From contig NZ_CP092473.1 in the NCBI RefSeq assembly GCF_014287515.2, positions 3,569,501 to 3,633,500 on the forward strand: 64,000 nt of DNA. The letters run 5' to 3'. Shown here one piece after another: positions 25,335-34,659 of the stretch (position 1 is its first letter; every line of letters starts with the position of its first letter). Made by a program: the position numbers and the translations under genes. The notes beneath the pieces are model-generated. The model saw only the letters and a list, made by a program, of their open reading frames with translations. It did no database searches and was not told the DNA's origin. Source of the stretch: Roseburia rectibacter (lineage in GTDB: Bacteria > Bacillota > Clostridia > Lachnospirales > Lachnospiraceae).

Positions 25335-25634
25335 TTATAAATGCAGAAACTCCAAGACAATATCATTTCCAGTAACGCATAACACGATGGTTCCGATTAT
25401 AAACACCAGCCAAAGAACAACCATCAGTCCTGTAACAAAATCTGATTGTCGGTTAAATTTTTCTGCCTTAGCAAAATCCACCTGTGCCTTTTTTGAATTA
25501 TAATATTTTTTCCCACTTCGATAATGGTCTCTCACATCACTGACACCTTTAAGAGTATTATTTGCTGTGCTAACTGCTTCGTTCGTTGTATCAAGTATAT
25601 TATTTGCAGATGTAATTATTTCTTTTAATCCCAT
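25335..25634 (-). CDS. Small membrane protein
   Basis: 99 residues. Helical, Asn/Ser-rich N-terminal part (about 1-60) followed by one hydrophobic helix (about 68-92: TGLMVVLWLVFIIGTIVLCV). No known family recognised. The next upstream gene also encodes a single-span protein. Confidence 0.6.
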   Translation of the reverse strand: MGLKEIITSANNILDTTNEAVSTANNTLKGVSDVRDHYRSGKKYYNSKKAQVDFAKAEKFNRQSDFVTGLMVVLWLVFIIGTIVLCVTGNDIVLEFLHL

Positions 25635-25645
25635 GAGCCTTCAAC

Positions 25646-25834
25646 CTACTTTCCCAAAACTCTGAATCGCAAATACATAATACCGACACATACTGCTGCT
25701 AATATCAGATTGCTCATAATAGCAAGCGATAAATCTGCCTTAAAACATTTTTTTGCTTCTTCAAGCCGATTTACTCCATAATTTAAGTCCATCAAACCTA
25801 CTGTTAACTGTCTTAAATCATCCAGTTTTCCCAT
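25646..25834 (-). CDS. Small single-span membrane protein
   Basis: 62 residues with one C-terminal hydrophobic segment (LAIMSNLILAAVCVGIMYL). GAGG lies upstream of the ATG. Unknown; possibly forms a membrane pair with the 99-residue neighbour. Confidence 0.6.
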   Translation of the reverse strand: MGKLDDLRQLTVGLMDLNYGVNRLEEAKKCFKADLSLAIMSNLILAAVCVGIMYLRFRVLGK

Positions 25835-25845
25835 CTTTTTTACCT

Positions 25846-26049
25846 CTAAATTTTTGATTCAAATTGGGAACACGATTGAAATCCCTTTTTTAGAACTTTC
25901 TTTACCCTGCACATGCACTTCATTTCCATGTCATATTCCCATGTAATTGTCCCACATGGTTTAATTGCAGAATTTGCCGGGTCGTACCAGTTCTTGCAGA
26001 ATGCACACTTCTTTGAAGTGATATTATTTGCTCTGGCTTTCGCTTTCAT
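25846..26049 (-). CDS. Small Cys-rich protein
   Basis: 67 residues with six Cys, including a C-x2-C pair (KKCAFCKNWYDP) and a C-x-C pair (MKCMCRV). A metal-binding fold is likely; function unknown. Starts 3 bp after the stop of the next gene. Confidence 0.6.
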   Translation of the reverse strand: MKAKARANNITSKKCAFCKNWYDPANSAIKPCGTITWEYDMEMKCMCRVKKVLKKGFQSCSQFESKI

Positions 26050-26052
26050 CTA

Positions 26053-26202
26053 TTAATACTCCCGTTGCTTTTTGTATGTATGCGGTTTTTGATTGTTTTT
26101 ACTGCAAAAACCACCTGCTGGCTTTCCTAAGTTCTTCGCTCTGCTCACGGTATTACCACAATGCGAACAACGCCATTCTACATATTTAACTGATGCACTC
26201 AT
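26053..26202 (-). CDS. 49-residue zinc-ribbon protein
   Basis: Starts MSASVKYVEWRCSHCGNTVS and ends in a Lys/Gln-rich tail (HTYKKQREY). One C-x2-C pair and a later Cys/His set suggest a zinc ribbon. Strong GGAGGT 7 nt upstream of the ATG at 26202. The gene is short but has a good ribosome site and fits the operon spacing. Confidence 0.65.
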   Translation of the reverse strand: MSASVKYVEWRCSHCGNTVSRAKNLGKPAGGFCSKNNQKPHTYKKQREY

Positions 26203-26229
26203 CTCTTTTACCTCCGCCATATTACTTTA

Positions 26230-26472
26230 CTAAATTTTCAAAAACTCTCTCACGCGCCGTTCCGAATACTCAAACTCACGCGCTAATTCACGGATATTCT
26301 CTCCGTTGTAGTTTTCTTTCACATAAGCAGCAACATAATCTGTGTTATACAACCGCTGTGGAAATGTTATCTGCTGCCCGCGAAATTTCTTATATAGTTT
26401 TACCGTTTCCTCCTCCCCTATTACACTTGCAATTTCTTCATAAATGGGTACAAAATTTTCTGACTGCAACAT
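26230..26472 (-). CDS. Mor-like transcription activator
   Basis: 80 residues with the Mor/C layout of Mu-type activators: an N-terminal dimerisation part (VPIYEEIASVIGEEETVKLYKKFRG, shown in sections here) and a C-terminal HTH (NIRELAREFEYSERRVREFL). In Mu, Mor turns on middle genes. Here it probably drives the leftward small-gene operon of the element. Confidence 0.78.
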   Translation of the reverse strand: MLQSENFVPIYEEIASVIGEEETVKLYKKFRGQQITFPQRLYNTDYVAAYVKENYNGENIRELAREFEYSERRVREFLKI

Positions 26473-26565
26473 ATCACCGCCATTTCTCGATATATTTCTT
26501 GAGAAGTTACTATAAATTTACATGTTTTTCCTTGAAATATCACTTTGAAATTTTCATTATTTATT

Positions 26566-27459
26566 TCACACAATCTCAATTTTTCCGCTTTTACAACAAT
26601 ACCGATATACCTGATCTGACAACTTTTCTTCTGGAAGCAATGTACCATTTACCTCTTTTACCATCCATCTTAATTCCTTTATATCTGCATATTGCACCGG
26701 AAGAACCAGAACTTCATGAATAGAACTTGGTAATATGTATAAATCCTGCTCAAATACATCCGAACTATCTCTTAGTTCTGAAATAAAAACCATAGATGCC
26801 GCTCCATTAAGTTTTGCCCGATTGGTAACAACATACAATGGTGCCATATCTTCCCCTTCATCCAGTGGTATATCTAACATACTTTCTTCTAAAAGCTCTG
26901 CTATCACACATTTTATGTTTTCTACCATCACTGGTGTTAATTTTCGATAATTCCGACAGGCACACTCATATAAATCCCGCTCCTGTACTTCCCAGATTTT
27001 CATATGAAAATAATTAATCAACACTGTCGCACTTTCTTTTTGTCCGGTTTCCATTACATACTGATATACAATCGCCATATCTAAAAACTTCCTATGCGGC
27101 AACCGCTCTAACAGTTTCTTATTTTCTTCGTAATTTATGAGTTTTAACGTGATTTTCCCTTGTGCCACACTCCAATCTTTAAAAAATGACATATCCACCA
27201 TACCTGAAATACAATTTTTCTGATACACTGCTTCTATTTCCTTTACAATATCATCAAATTCCCGTCCACTCTGGTATGACTCGTAATAATATTCCAAGTA
27301 TATGACCGGACATACATTGCTTTCATTTCCCTGTATCGACAAACCAATGCGCTCTATCCCATTATTTTTCAATACCGGACTTATTATGACTGCTGCATTT
27401 CCTGCAAATTTTTCTTCCAAAATCTTTTTTATTCGTTTCTGAAATTCCTGATAACTCAT
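26566..27459 (-). CDS. DUF5688-like protein
   Basis: 297 residues, soluble, with the sequence character of a family common on Lachnospiraceae and other clostridial mobile elements (LPHRKFLDMAIVYQYVM, YVVTNRAKLNGAASMVF). Function unknown; such proteins are accessory genes of ICE-type elements. Assignment is from memory of the pattern and not verified by search. Confidence 0.6.
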   Translation of the reverse strand: MSYQEFQKRIKKILEEKFAGNAAVIISPVLKNNGIERIGLSIQGNESNVCPVIYLEYYYESYQSGREFDDIVKEIEAVYQKNCISGMVDMSFFKDWSVAQGKITLKLINYEENKKLLERLPHRKFLDMAIVYQYVMETGQKESATVLINYFHMKIWEVQERDLYECACRNYRKLTPVMVENIKCVIAELLEESMLDIPLDEGEDMAPLYVVTNRAKLNGAASMVFISELRDSSDVFEQDLYILPSSIHEVLVLPVQYADIKELRWMVKEVNGTLLPEEKLSDQVYRYCCKSGKIEIV

Positions 27460-27627
27460 GTCTTTTCCTCCATAAAAATCTAATATACATAATCAAAAAG
27501 CATTTATTCCACGCCCATCTTTTCAGCTTCATCAAAATCATTTTCAAAGTAATTACTTATCATCTCCCTTTTTCCAACAAAAATAAGGCATAGCTTTCAC
27601 ACTATGCCCGTTTACCTGTTACTGCTC

Positions 27628-27729
27628 TTACTCATCTTCAAATTCGCGCCGAAACATTAGCCATAAATTGTATGACGTGATAATAACGATATTTATAATT
27701 TTTAAAGCCTTTTTCTTTTTATCACACAT
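27628..27729 (-). CDS. 33-residue predicted membrane peptide
   Basis: MCDKKKKALKIINIVIITSY followed by a short hydrophobic and polar tail. GGAGG lies upstream of the ATG. A basic head and one hydrophobic segment; it may be a small membrane peptide, but coding is not proven. The rest of 27460-27857 holds only a 19-codon frame at about 27504-27560, which I do not call. Confidence 0.4.
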   Translation of the reverse strand: MCDKKKKALKIINIVIITSYNLWLMFRREFEDE

Positions 27730-27857
27730 TCTCTGCCTCCTTCCATCTGGATAATATATAAACGCACTTACATACTTTACGTTTTGTCCGCAAAACACCT
27801 ATTTAATACAATTTCATCCAATATAGACCACTATTTGAAAAAAGGAGACAACAGAAA

Positions 27858-28043
27858 ATGTTTAAAAATGAACCCGATTTACTAACACGTAAGCAGTGCC
27901 AAGATCTGTTACACATCAGCAAATCAAAAATGTTAGATTTGATTCACAAAGATTTAATTCCTGCACATATCATCGCAGGGAGTTTCCGAATTGAAAAAGC
28001 CGATTTAATTGATTTTGTTCAAAATTCCCGTTACTGGAAATAA
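27858..28043 (+). CDS. Excisionase-family HTH protein, right end of element
   Basis: 61 residues: HTH with TRKQCQDLLHISKSKMLDLI and a wing. GGAGA precedes the ATG. It is the only plus-strand gene of the element, divergent from all others. It could be an excisionase or a lysogeny-type regulator acting from the right end. Confidence 0.72.
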   Translation: MFKNEPDLLTRKQCQDLLHISKSKMLDLIHKDLIPAHIIAGSFRIEKADLIDFVQNSRYWK

Positions 28044-28162
28044 GAATTAAAAAAACTCCCAGAAAATTCCCAGACACTTCTTTTTTTCAGTTTCATACAA
28101 GCGGATTTTTCTAATTTTTTATACGCAATAAAATCCTCTCAACCATTGATTTTCCTAATAAG

Positions 28163-28227
28163 ACAGCAAAAACCCCGAAGTCACATTCGGGGTTTTCACT
28201 GTTGATGTATATACTAACTAAGGGGAT
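28163..28227. repeat. attR-type direct repeat
   Basis: Right copy of the 65-bp repeat, with one difference from attL. It supplies the terminator of amtB on the minus strand. Confidence 0.9.
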
Positions 28228-28265
28228 TAGATTTCACCAATCTAATCAAATTAGATTAGTGCATA

Positions 28266-29462
28266 TTAATGTAACTCTCTCGATACAAAATCCGGATAAC
28301 CTGACTCTAATCCATGTTCTGTAGAATCAAGTCCTTCGATTTCTTCCTGTGCAGAAACACGAAGACCGATTGTTTTCTTTAAGACTGTAAATACGATTCC
28401 CATCGTAACGATCGTCCATCCTGCAATGCAAAGGATACCAAGTAACTGGATCAGAAGATGATGGACACCACCACCGTAGAACAGACCATCTTTATAATCA
28501 AAAAGTCCTACTGCGATCGTTCCCCAGATACCATTGCAGCCATGAACTGCAACTGCACCAACCGGGTCATCTACTTTTAGTTTATCCTCAACAAAGTATA
28601 CTGCTACACAGACAAGCACACCTGCTACTGCGCCGATGATGAAAGAACCGATAACATCTACATTTGCACAGCCGGCAGTAACTGCTACAAGACCTGCAAG
28701 AGATCCGTTTAATGACATGGAAACATCCGGTTTGCCATTTCTGATCCATGTATAAAGCATTGCGGTACAGGTTGCCACTGCAGGAGCAACTGTCGTTGTT
28801 GCAAAAATCTGTGATAACTGCATGGTGTCTGTTGCTGCTGCGCCGTTAAATCCATACCATCCAAACCAGAGAATGAATACGCCAAGTGCACCGATCAAAA
28901 TATTATGTCCAAGAATTGGTCTTGGTTTTCCGTTTTTGTCATATTTTCCGATACGAGGTCCTAACATTGCTGCACCGATGAAAGCTGTGATACCACCTAC
29001 CATATGGATACATGCAGAACCTGCAAAATCTGTAAATCCAAGATCAGTAAGCCATGGTGTTCCGCCCCATACCCAGTGAGCTTCGATCGGGTAAACACAT
29101 AAGCTGATGATAAAACTGTAAATACAATATGTAATAAATTTGGTACGCTCTGCCATTGCGCCGGAAACGATCGTTGCTGCTGTTGCGCAGAATACCAGGT
29201 TAAATACAAATCCCGACCAGTCAGTCTCTCCAAAATGAGCAAATGGATTTAATCCCCAGCCAAAAAACTTACCATCACCACATAAGAGGTTATAACCCAA
29301 CAGATAAAAAGCAACTGTGCCGATACAAAAATCCATCAGGTTCTTCATCGTAATATTACCAACATTCTTTGATCTGGTAAAACCAGCCTCAACCATAGCA
29401 AATCCGCATTGCATAAAAAAAACTAACGCTGCACCCATAAGGTACCATACACTCATATCCAT
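28266..29462 (-). CDS. amtB: Ammonium transporter AmtB
   Basis: About 398 residues, 11 membrane segments, with the AmtB signatures [13 protein letters not shown] and ACHG-like pore histidine region ([13 protein letters not shown]). Conducts ammonium across the membrane. The ATG at 29462 with GGAGG eight bases upstream is preferred; a TTG lies six bases before it. Located downstream of the PII gene, whose product gates Amt channels. Confidence 0.94.
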   Translation of the reverse strand: MDMSVWYLMGAALVFFMQCGFAMVEAGFTRSKNVGNITMKNLMDFCIGTVAFYLLGYNLLCGDGKFFGWGLNPFAHFGETDWSGFVFNLVFCATAATIVSGAMAERTKFITYCIYSFIISLCVYPIEAHWVWGGTPWLTDLGFTDFAGSACIHMVGGITAFIGAAMLGPRIGKYDKNGKPRPILGHNILIGALGVFILWFGWYGFNGAAATDTMQLSQIFATTTVAPAVATCTAMLYTWIRNGKPDVSMSLNGSLAGLVAVTAGCANVDVIGSFIIGAVAGVLVCVAVYFVEDKLKVDDPVGAVAVHGCNGIWGTIAVGLFDYKDGLFYGGGVHHLLIQLLGILCIAGWTIVTMGIVFTVLKKTIGLRVSAQEEIEGLDSTEHGLESGYPDFVSRELH

Positions 29463-29492
29463 AATCAAATCCTCCTTGTTTTCCGAAGAAAT

Positions 29493-29539
29493 AAAAAAAG
29501 ATAATCACGACACCAATCCACACTTGTGTCACAATTATC
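29493..29539 (-). terminator. Intergenic terminator or attenuator between PII gene and amtB
   Basis: GATAATTGTGACAC and GTGTCGTGATTATC form a hairpin of 12-14 bp, followed by seven T. It lies between the PII gene and amtB, within 30-80 bp of the amtB start. It would stop PII-gene readthrough unless controlled. Confidence 0.7.
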
Positions 29540-29585
29540 TCCTTTGATAATAATTTCTTCCTGATTCAATTTTTTTCATAATATT

Positions 29586-29636
29586 TTATTCCTGATCCGT
29601 TCCCTGATTTTGCAGATGACTCCTCATTTCATCCAC
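29586..29636 (-). CDS. Possible Gln-containing leader peptide
   Basis: A 16-codon frame starting GTG (VDEMRSHLQNQGTDQE), three Gln in eleven residues, preceded by AGAGG and followed by the attenuator-like hairpin. Coding is only suggested by position. Confidence 0.25.
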   Translation of the reverse strand: MDEMRSHLQNQGTDQE

Positions 29637-29644
29637 AAAGCCTC

Positions 29645-29980
29645 TTACAGTGCGTCTACACCACGCTCACCTGTTCTGATACGGATCGCATCTTCTACCT
29701 CATACATAAAAATTTTACCATCACCGATATGACCAGTATTGATCTGTTCAACGATCTTGTCGATCAGCTTTGGAGCAACCTCATCTGCCACGACTGTCTC
29801 CACTTTTATTTTCGGTAACAGATTGACTGCATACTCTGCACCACGGTAATTTTTGATAATACCTTTCTGATTACCGTAACCCATGCTGTTTACAATATTA
29901 AGACCATTTACTTCTTCACTGTCAAGCAAAGCCTTAAGATCCTCTAATTTCTCAGGTTTGATAATAATCTCTAACTTCTT
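29645..29980 (-). CDS. PII nitrogen regulator (GlnB/GlnK family)
   Basis: 111 residues beginning MKKLEIIIKPEKLEDLK. It binds ATP/ADP and 2-oxoglutarate and gates AmtB or controls glutamine synthetase. The T-loop region reads SMGYGNQKG with a Tyr, but the loop is shorter than in the GlnK standard. C-terminal signature TGHIGDGKIFMYEVEDAIRIRTGE is clear. Start chosen at the ATG after AAGGAGG. Its leader carries tandem repeats. Confidence 0.93.
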   Translation of the reverse strand, partial: KKLEIIIKPEKLEDLKALLDSEEVNGLNIVNSMGYGNQKGIIKNYRGAEYAVNLLPKIKVETVVADEVAPKLIDKIVEQINTGHIGDGKIFMYEVEDAIRIRTGERGVDAL

Positions 29981-29989
29981 CATCCCAAT

Positions 29990-30180
29990 CCTCCTTGTTT
30001 TGCGGAGCAAAATGCGACTGCCTTTGCAGGAGCAGAGGATTTTCCTCCTTGTTTTCCGAAGGAAAATGCGAGCCCATTGGCGAGCAGAGGATTTTCCTCC
30101 TTGTTTTTCGAAGAAAAATGCAATTTTACCATGTAAAATTTGCCCTCTGGTGAGCAGAGGTTTTTTCTCCTTGTTTTGCA
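29990..30180 (-). repeat. Tandem hairpin/Shine-Dalgarno repeats in the PII leader
   Basis: Units start at 29990, 30044, 30096 and about 30167 (lengths 54, 52, 71 and partial). Each holds an AAAACAAGGAGG ribosome site with a short TTTTGC/GCAAAA-like hairpin in front. In internal units AAAATCCTC follows and can pair with the ribosome site. Only the last site serves the PII gene. Confidence 0.85.
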
Positions 30181-30268
30181 GATTTCTGCGGTAGTGGCAG
30201 CGATTTTTCTACTGCCACTTCCACACAAAATCCAATTTTCACATATCTATCGTTATTTACAGGTAACC

Positions 30269-32389
30269 TTATACCTCGAATAACAGATCACCATAAGATG
30301 GCATTGGCCACATGGATTTGTCTACTAACATCTCAAGTTTATCAATCGGTGCTCTTAACTCATCCATTGCTGTCTTAACTTCATCTCTATAGTATACAGC
30401 CTGATCTCTGCCTTCTTCCATCTCTGCAGCTTTTTCCGTTACTACCTGTAATTTTGCCAGTGCCTTCTTGGAATCAGCCAGTAAAGAGGAAACCTGTGTC
30501 AGGATCTCTGTCTGTGCGCTGATATCTGCACCACATGCTGCTTTTACGGAAGTAATAGACTCAGCAAGTACGGTTGTGTATTTGATAACAGCCGGAATGA
30601 TCTGCTTGGTTGCGATATCAATTGCAGCTCTTGCCTCGATGTTAATCTCTTTTGAGTATGTCTCATACTCGATTTCAACACGGGAGTCTAACTCTGCCTT
30701 TGTAAATACTTTGAATTTTTCAAATAATTTCACAGATTTCTCTGTATTTAATGCAGGGATCGCATCTACCATGGAACGGATATTTGGAAGTCCGCGTCTC
30801 TCAGCTTCTGCTACCCACTCATCGGAATAACCGTTTCCGTTGAATACGATTCTCTGATGCTCTGTTGCATATTCTTTGATCAGATCATGTACTGCCATAT
30901 CAAAATCATCTGCTTTTTCAAGAACATCACATGCCTCTGAAAATGCCTCTGCAACGATTGTATTTAATACAACGTTCGGCTGAGCGATAGAATCCTGGGA
31001 ACCTACCATACGGAATTCAAATTTATTACCGGTAAATGCAAACGGTGATGTTCTGTTACGGTCTGTCGCATCTTTCATAAAATCAGGAAGTGTCTTAACA
31101 CCTGTCTCTAATTTCTGTCCAGCAAGACTGTGTGTAGCTTCGCCTGTGCTGATCAGCTGTGATAATACATCCTGAAGCTGCTCTCCTAAGTATACGGAAA
31201 CGATTGCTGGCGGTGCCTCGTTTGCTCCTAATCTGTGGTCGTTTCCGACATCTGCTGCGGACTCTCTTAAAAGATCTGCATGTTTGTCAACTGCTTTTAA
31301 GATACAGGTAAGTACTAATAAGAACTGTACATTCTCGTGTGGTGTCTTACCTGGCTCTAACAGGTTGATTCCATCATCCGTTGTAATTGACCAGTTGTTA
31401 TGTTTACCAGAACCATTGACACCTGCAAATGGTTTTTCATGAAGCAGGCACTGTAAGCCATGACGTCCGGCTACTTTCTTTAATGTCTCCATTACCAACT
31501 GGTTGTGGTCTACTGCAATGTTAGCCTGTGCGTAGATCGGAGCTAACTCATGCTGTGCAGGTGCAACTTCGTTGTGCTGTGTCTTTGCGCTGACGCCTAA
31601 TTTCCAGAGTTCTTCGTTTACATCCTTCATGAATGCTGCGATTCTCTCACGAATCGCACCGAAGTAATGATCGTCCATCTCCTGACCTTTTGGAGGCATT
31701 GCACCGAATAAAGTACGACCGGTAAAGATAAGGTCTTTTCTCTGTAAATATTTCTGTCTGTCTACGATGAAGTACTCCTGCTCCGGTCCAACAGAAGGAG
31801 TAACTCTCTTTGATGTCGTATTACCGAATAATCTTACAAGACGTAATGCCTGCTCATTGATAGCTTCCATAGAACGAAGAAGCGGTGTTTTCTGATCGAG
31901 TGCTTCTCCTGTGTAAGAACAGAAAGCTGTTGGGATACAAAGTGTTGCGCCTGCTGCATCCTGTCTTACGAATGCCGGTGAGGTACAATCCCATGCTGTA
32001 TATCCTCTTGCCTCGAATGTAGCTCTCAAACCACCGGATGGAAAAGAAGATGCATCCGGCTCACCTTTGATCAGCTCTTTACCGGAAAAGCTCATTAATA
32101 CCTTGCCGTTCTCCATCGGTGCTGTGATGAATGAATCATGTTTCTCTGCTGTTACTCCGGTCAGTGGCTGGAACCAGTGAGTATAATGTGTTGCACCTTT
32201 TTCGATTGCCCATTCTTTCATCTCATGTGCAACAACATCTGCTGTTTCAAGGTCTAACTCGCGACCTTCCTGAATTACTTCCTTTAACTTCTTGTAAACT
32301 TTCTTTGGCAGGCGTTCCTGCATAACTGCATCATTGAATACGTTCTCGCCAAAAATCTCTGCTACATTTAAGTATCCTGTTTCGCTCAT
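30269..32389 (-). CDS. glnN: Glutamine synthetase type III (GlnN)
   Basis: 706 residues, the typical length of GSIII, which forms glutamine from glutamate, ammonia and ATP. Visible: N-terminal [34 protein letters not shown] (ammonia/glutamate site) and [15 protein letters not shown], all GSIII signatures. With AmtB and PII it completes an ammonium uptake and assimilation set. A consensus-like promoter is at 32483-32511. Confidence 0.96.
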   Translation of the reverse strand: MSETGYLNVAEIFGENVFNDAVMQERLPKKVYKKLKEVIQEGRELDLETADVVAHEMKEWAIEKGATHYTHWFQPLTGVTAEKHDSFITAPMENGKVLMSFSGKELIKGEPDASSFPSGGLRATFEARGYTAWDCTSPAFVRQDAAGATLCIPTAFCSYTGEALDQKTPLLRSMEAINEQALRLVRLFGNTTSKRVTPSVGPEQEYFIVDRQKYLQRKDLIFTGRTLFGAMPPKGQEMDDHYFGAIRERIAAFMKDVNEELWKLGVSAKTQHNEVAPAQHELAPIYAQANIAVDHNQLVMETLKKVAGRHGLQCLLHEKPFAGVNGSGKHNNWSITTDDGINLLEPGKTPHENVQFLLVLTCILKAVDKHADLLRESAADVGNDHRLGANEAPPAIVSVYLGEQLQDVLSQLISTGEATHSLAGQKLETGVKTLPDFMKDATDRNRTSPFAFTGNKFEFRMVGSQDSIAQPNVVLNTIVAEAFSEACDVLEKADDFDMAVHDLIKEYATEHQRIVFNGNGYSDEWVAEAERRGLPNIRSMVDAIPALNTEKSVKLFEKFKVFTKAELDSRVEIEYETYSKEINIEARAAIDIATKQIIPAVIKYTTVLAESITSVKAACGADISAQTEILTQVSSLLADSKKALAKLQVVTEKAAEMEEGRDQAVYYRDEVKTAMDELRAPIDKLEMLVDKSMWPMPSYGDLLFEV

Positions 32390-32482
32390 GTTCTACATCC
32401 TTTCTTCTTCACCGGTCTAATCCCCTAAGACTATTCCCTGCTTTTTTGAACAAATGTAAGAGATCTTAAACCCTCATTTCTT

Positions 32483-32511
32483 ATTGTACCTTGAAAGTGG
32501 ATGAATGTCAG
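32483..32511 (-). promoter_or_regulatory. SigA promoter of glnN
   Basis: CTGACA, a 17-bp spacer and TACAAT on the minus strand about 95 bp before the ATG. No GAAGUAGG glutamine-riboswitch core was found in the leader. Confidence 0.6.
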
Positions 32512-32564
32512 TAAGAAATTTCTCCTATATGGCTTTTATAAAAAATTGTGCGACAATTTCTTAT

Positions 32565-32600
32565 AAAAAAAGGGCATTCCAAGCTATTTGGAACGCCCTT
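32565..32600 (-). terminator. Terminator of the fba gene
   Basis: AAGGGCGTTCCAA and TTGGAATGCCCTT with a short loop and a T-run on the minus strand. Confidence 0.9.
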
Positions 32601-32776
32601 GTTCATCTCTCACATTTGTTTTGTTGAATTTAAGATAATACTTTTCTCTCCAAAATGCAAGAGAAAAATTTTACTTTTTTATCTTTTTGCTATATTGAAC
32701 AATAAATTCATGTAAATTCAGAAATCTTTGTCAAATATAACTTCATTGAAAGTGGACTTCCGTCTGTCTGCCAATA

Positions 32777-33643
32777 TTATTCAGCTTTGCCAACAGAACC
32801 GAACAGTTCCATTTTCTCTTTTACAGTAGCTTTGATTGCTTCTGCACCTGGAGCTAATAATTTACGAGGATCAAATCCTTTACCCTCTAAATCTTTACCA
32901 GCTTCGATATATTTACGTGTAGCATCTGCGAAAGATAACTGGCACTCTGTGTTAACGTTGATCTTAGCTACTCCAAGGGAGATTGCTTTCTTGATCATGT
33001 CTTCCGGAATACCTGTACCTCCGTGAAGTACTAACGGCATCTGACCTGTTAATTTCTGGATAGCATCAAGAGTCTCAAAGCTTAATCCTTTCCAGTTTGC
33101 CGGATATTTACCATGAATATTACCGATACCGGCTGCAAGCATGTCCACACCAAGATCTGCAACTCTCTTGCACTCTTCCGGATCAGCGCACTCGCCCATA
33201 CCTACAACGCCGTCTTCCTCACCACCGATAGAACCAACTTCTGCCTCGATGGACATTCCCATTGCATGAGCAACGGATACGAGCTCTTTTGTTTTCTCAA
33301 CGTTCTCATCGATTGGATAATGGGAACCGTCGAACATGATGGATGTAAATCCTGCTTTGATACATTTATAGCATCCTTCGTAAGTACCATGATCTAAGTG
33401 TAATGCAACAGGAACTGTGATTCCTAACTCATCATGCATAGCTTTTACCATAGCTGCTACAGTACCGAAACCTGTCATATATTTTCCAGCGCCTTCAGAA
33501 ACGCCTAAGATAACCGGGGATCTTAACTCCTCTGCTGTAAGCAGAACAGATTTTGTCCACTCCAGGTTATTAATGTTGAACTGACCAACTGCATAGTGAC
33601 CAGCTTTTGCTTTGTCTAACATTTCTTTTGCAGATACTAACAT
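32777..33643 (-). CDS. fba: Class II fructose-bisphosphate aldolase
   Basis: 288 residues. Cleaves fructose-1,6-bisphosphate in glycolysis. Zinc ligands in ALHLDHG, GNIHGKYP and LVLHGGTG; EAEVGSIGGEEDG is the usual active-site loop. Preceded by GGAGG and a TATAAT-like box at the lipid-kinase end; followed by a strong terminator, so it is likely transcribed alone. Confidence 0.95.
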   Translation of the reverse strand: MLVSAKEMLDKAKAGHYAVGQFNINNLEWTKSVLLTAEELRSPVILGVSEGAGKYMTGFGTVAAMVKAMHDELGITVPVALHLDHGTYEGCYKCIKAGFTSIMFDGSHYPIDENVEKTKELVSVAHAMGMSIEAEVGSIGGEEDGVVGMGECADPEECKRVADLGVDMLAAGIGNIHGKYPANWKGLSFETLDAIQKLTGQMPLVLHGGTGIPEDMIKKAISLGVAKINVNTECQLSFADATRKYIEAGKDLEGKGFDPRKLLAPGAEAIKATVKEKMELFGSVGKAE

Positions 33644-33735
33644 GTCTTATTCCTCCATAAAATTAATATTTTTACCCTATGGGTATTATATATTACTTCT
33701 TTCAAAAAATAAAGTTAAATTTATAACAATCTTAA

Positions 33736-34638
33736 TCATTTGTTTCCCGGAACCATAATATCAACAGCACGGCAGATATTTTTTACGACAACTTCTTCGT
33801 GTGCCCCGCCAAATTCGCCGTCTAACGTCCACGGAACTTCCTCTCTTACAAGGAACTTTACTTCATTAGATTTAAATGAATAAATCATATCTGTGTCATC
33901 CACAAGATTGATCAGAGATGCGATAATTTCGTTGAGTTCAATCGGATTGCGTGGTTTTTTGATCAGGGTAACCTCAAACACGCCATCGTCTAAGCGCACA
34001 TCTTTTCCGGTCATTCCCTTAAATCCACCCACCGATGTGGAATTGCTGATCATTCCATAGATAAATTCATCCTGGATACGCACATTATTATACTCAACCT
34101 GCATGGTAAACGATGGGATATCATGCAGACTGCGCATTCCTTCCAGAATATATGCTGCATGTCCAAGTACATTTTTCCATTCCTGGCTTGTCTTATAAGA
34201 GACCTCCGTAAAAAGTCCGAAAGCTGCCACATAGACAAAATAATCATTGTTAAATGCACCGATATCACACGGAAATGCTCTTCCATTCACTGCTGCATCT
34301 GCTGCCTTTACCATATCCTTTGGAATTCCAAGTGAAGTTGCAAAATCATTGGTGCTTCCCGCCGGAATATATCCTAACGGTACAGCAAGTCCTTTATGCA
34401 TGATACCACTTACCACTTCATCAAGCGTACCGTCTCCTCCGCTGCATACAACAAGATCATATTTTTCTGCATCTGTTTCCACTTTATGTATCGCATCTTC
34501 CGGTGCCTGTGTCGGATAAATTGTTACCTCATACCCTGCCTTCACCATGGTATCCACGATATCCATAAGCTGGTTTTTAATCTGCGCTTTTCCAGAAAAT
34601 GGATTGAAAATAAATAATAGTGTTTTCTTTTCTTCCAT
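33736..34638 (-). CDS. YegS/DagK-type lipid kinase
   Basis: 300 residues with a DagK catalytic fold: SGGDGTLDEVVSGI in the nucleotide-binding site and PAGSTNDFATSL. Should phosphorylate diacylglycerol or a related lipid. Coupled to the Crh-like gene upstream by 21 bp. Confidence 0.9.
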   Translation of the reverse strand: MEEKKTLLFIFNPFSGKAQIKNQLMDIVDTMVKAGYEVTIYPTQAPEDAIHKVETDAEKYDLVVCSGGDGTLDEVVSGIMHKGLAVPLGYIPAGSTNDFATSLGIPKDMVKAADAAVNGRAFPCDIGAFNNDYFVYVAAFGLFTEVSYKTSQEWKNVLGHAAYILEGMRSLHDIPSFTMQVEYNNVRIQDEFIYGMISNSTSVGGFKGMTGKDVRLDDGVFEVTLIKKPRNPIELNEIIASLINLVDDTDMIYSFKSNEVKFLVREEVPWTLDGEFGGAHEEVVVKNICRAVDIMVPGNK

Positions 34639-34659
34639 AAGTTTCCTACACCTGTCCTG

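Larger units (their letters stand above)
18497..28227. mobile_element. 9.7-kb integrative element bounded by 65-bp direct repeats
   Basis: The 65-bp repeats at 18497-18561 and 28163-28227 differ at one base. Between them lies a module with a tyrosine integrase at the left end, excisionase-like genes, an SF3 primase-helicase, a serine recombinase, a Mor-like activator and many small unknown genes, almost all leftward. No relaxase, conjugation, capsid, portal or terminase gene is visible. It is best described as a satellite-like or mobilizable-type integrative element. Precise excision would restore a single terminator between two convergent genes. Confidence 0.9.

Noticed and set aside
27504..27560. 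19-codon minus-strand ORF in the element
   Set aside because: Too short to separate from chance; the only support is a GGGAG that overlaps the start.
18497..28227. Complete prophage or conjugative element
   Set aside because: No capsid, portal, terminase, tail, relaxase or type IV secretion gene is visible in 9.7 kb.
29990..30180. Possible CRISPR array
   Set aside because: Units are contiguous with no unique spacers, unit lengths vary, no cas genes are near, and each unit carries a ribosome site.
32390..32560. Glutamine riboswitch upstream of glnN
   Set aside because: The leader lacks the conserved GAAGUAGG core and closing stem, so only the promoter is called.
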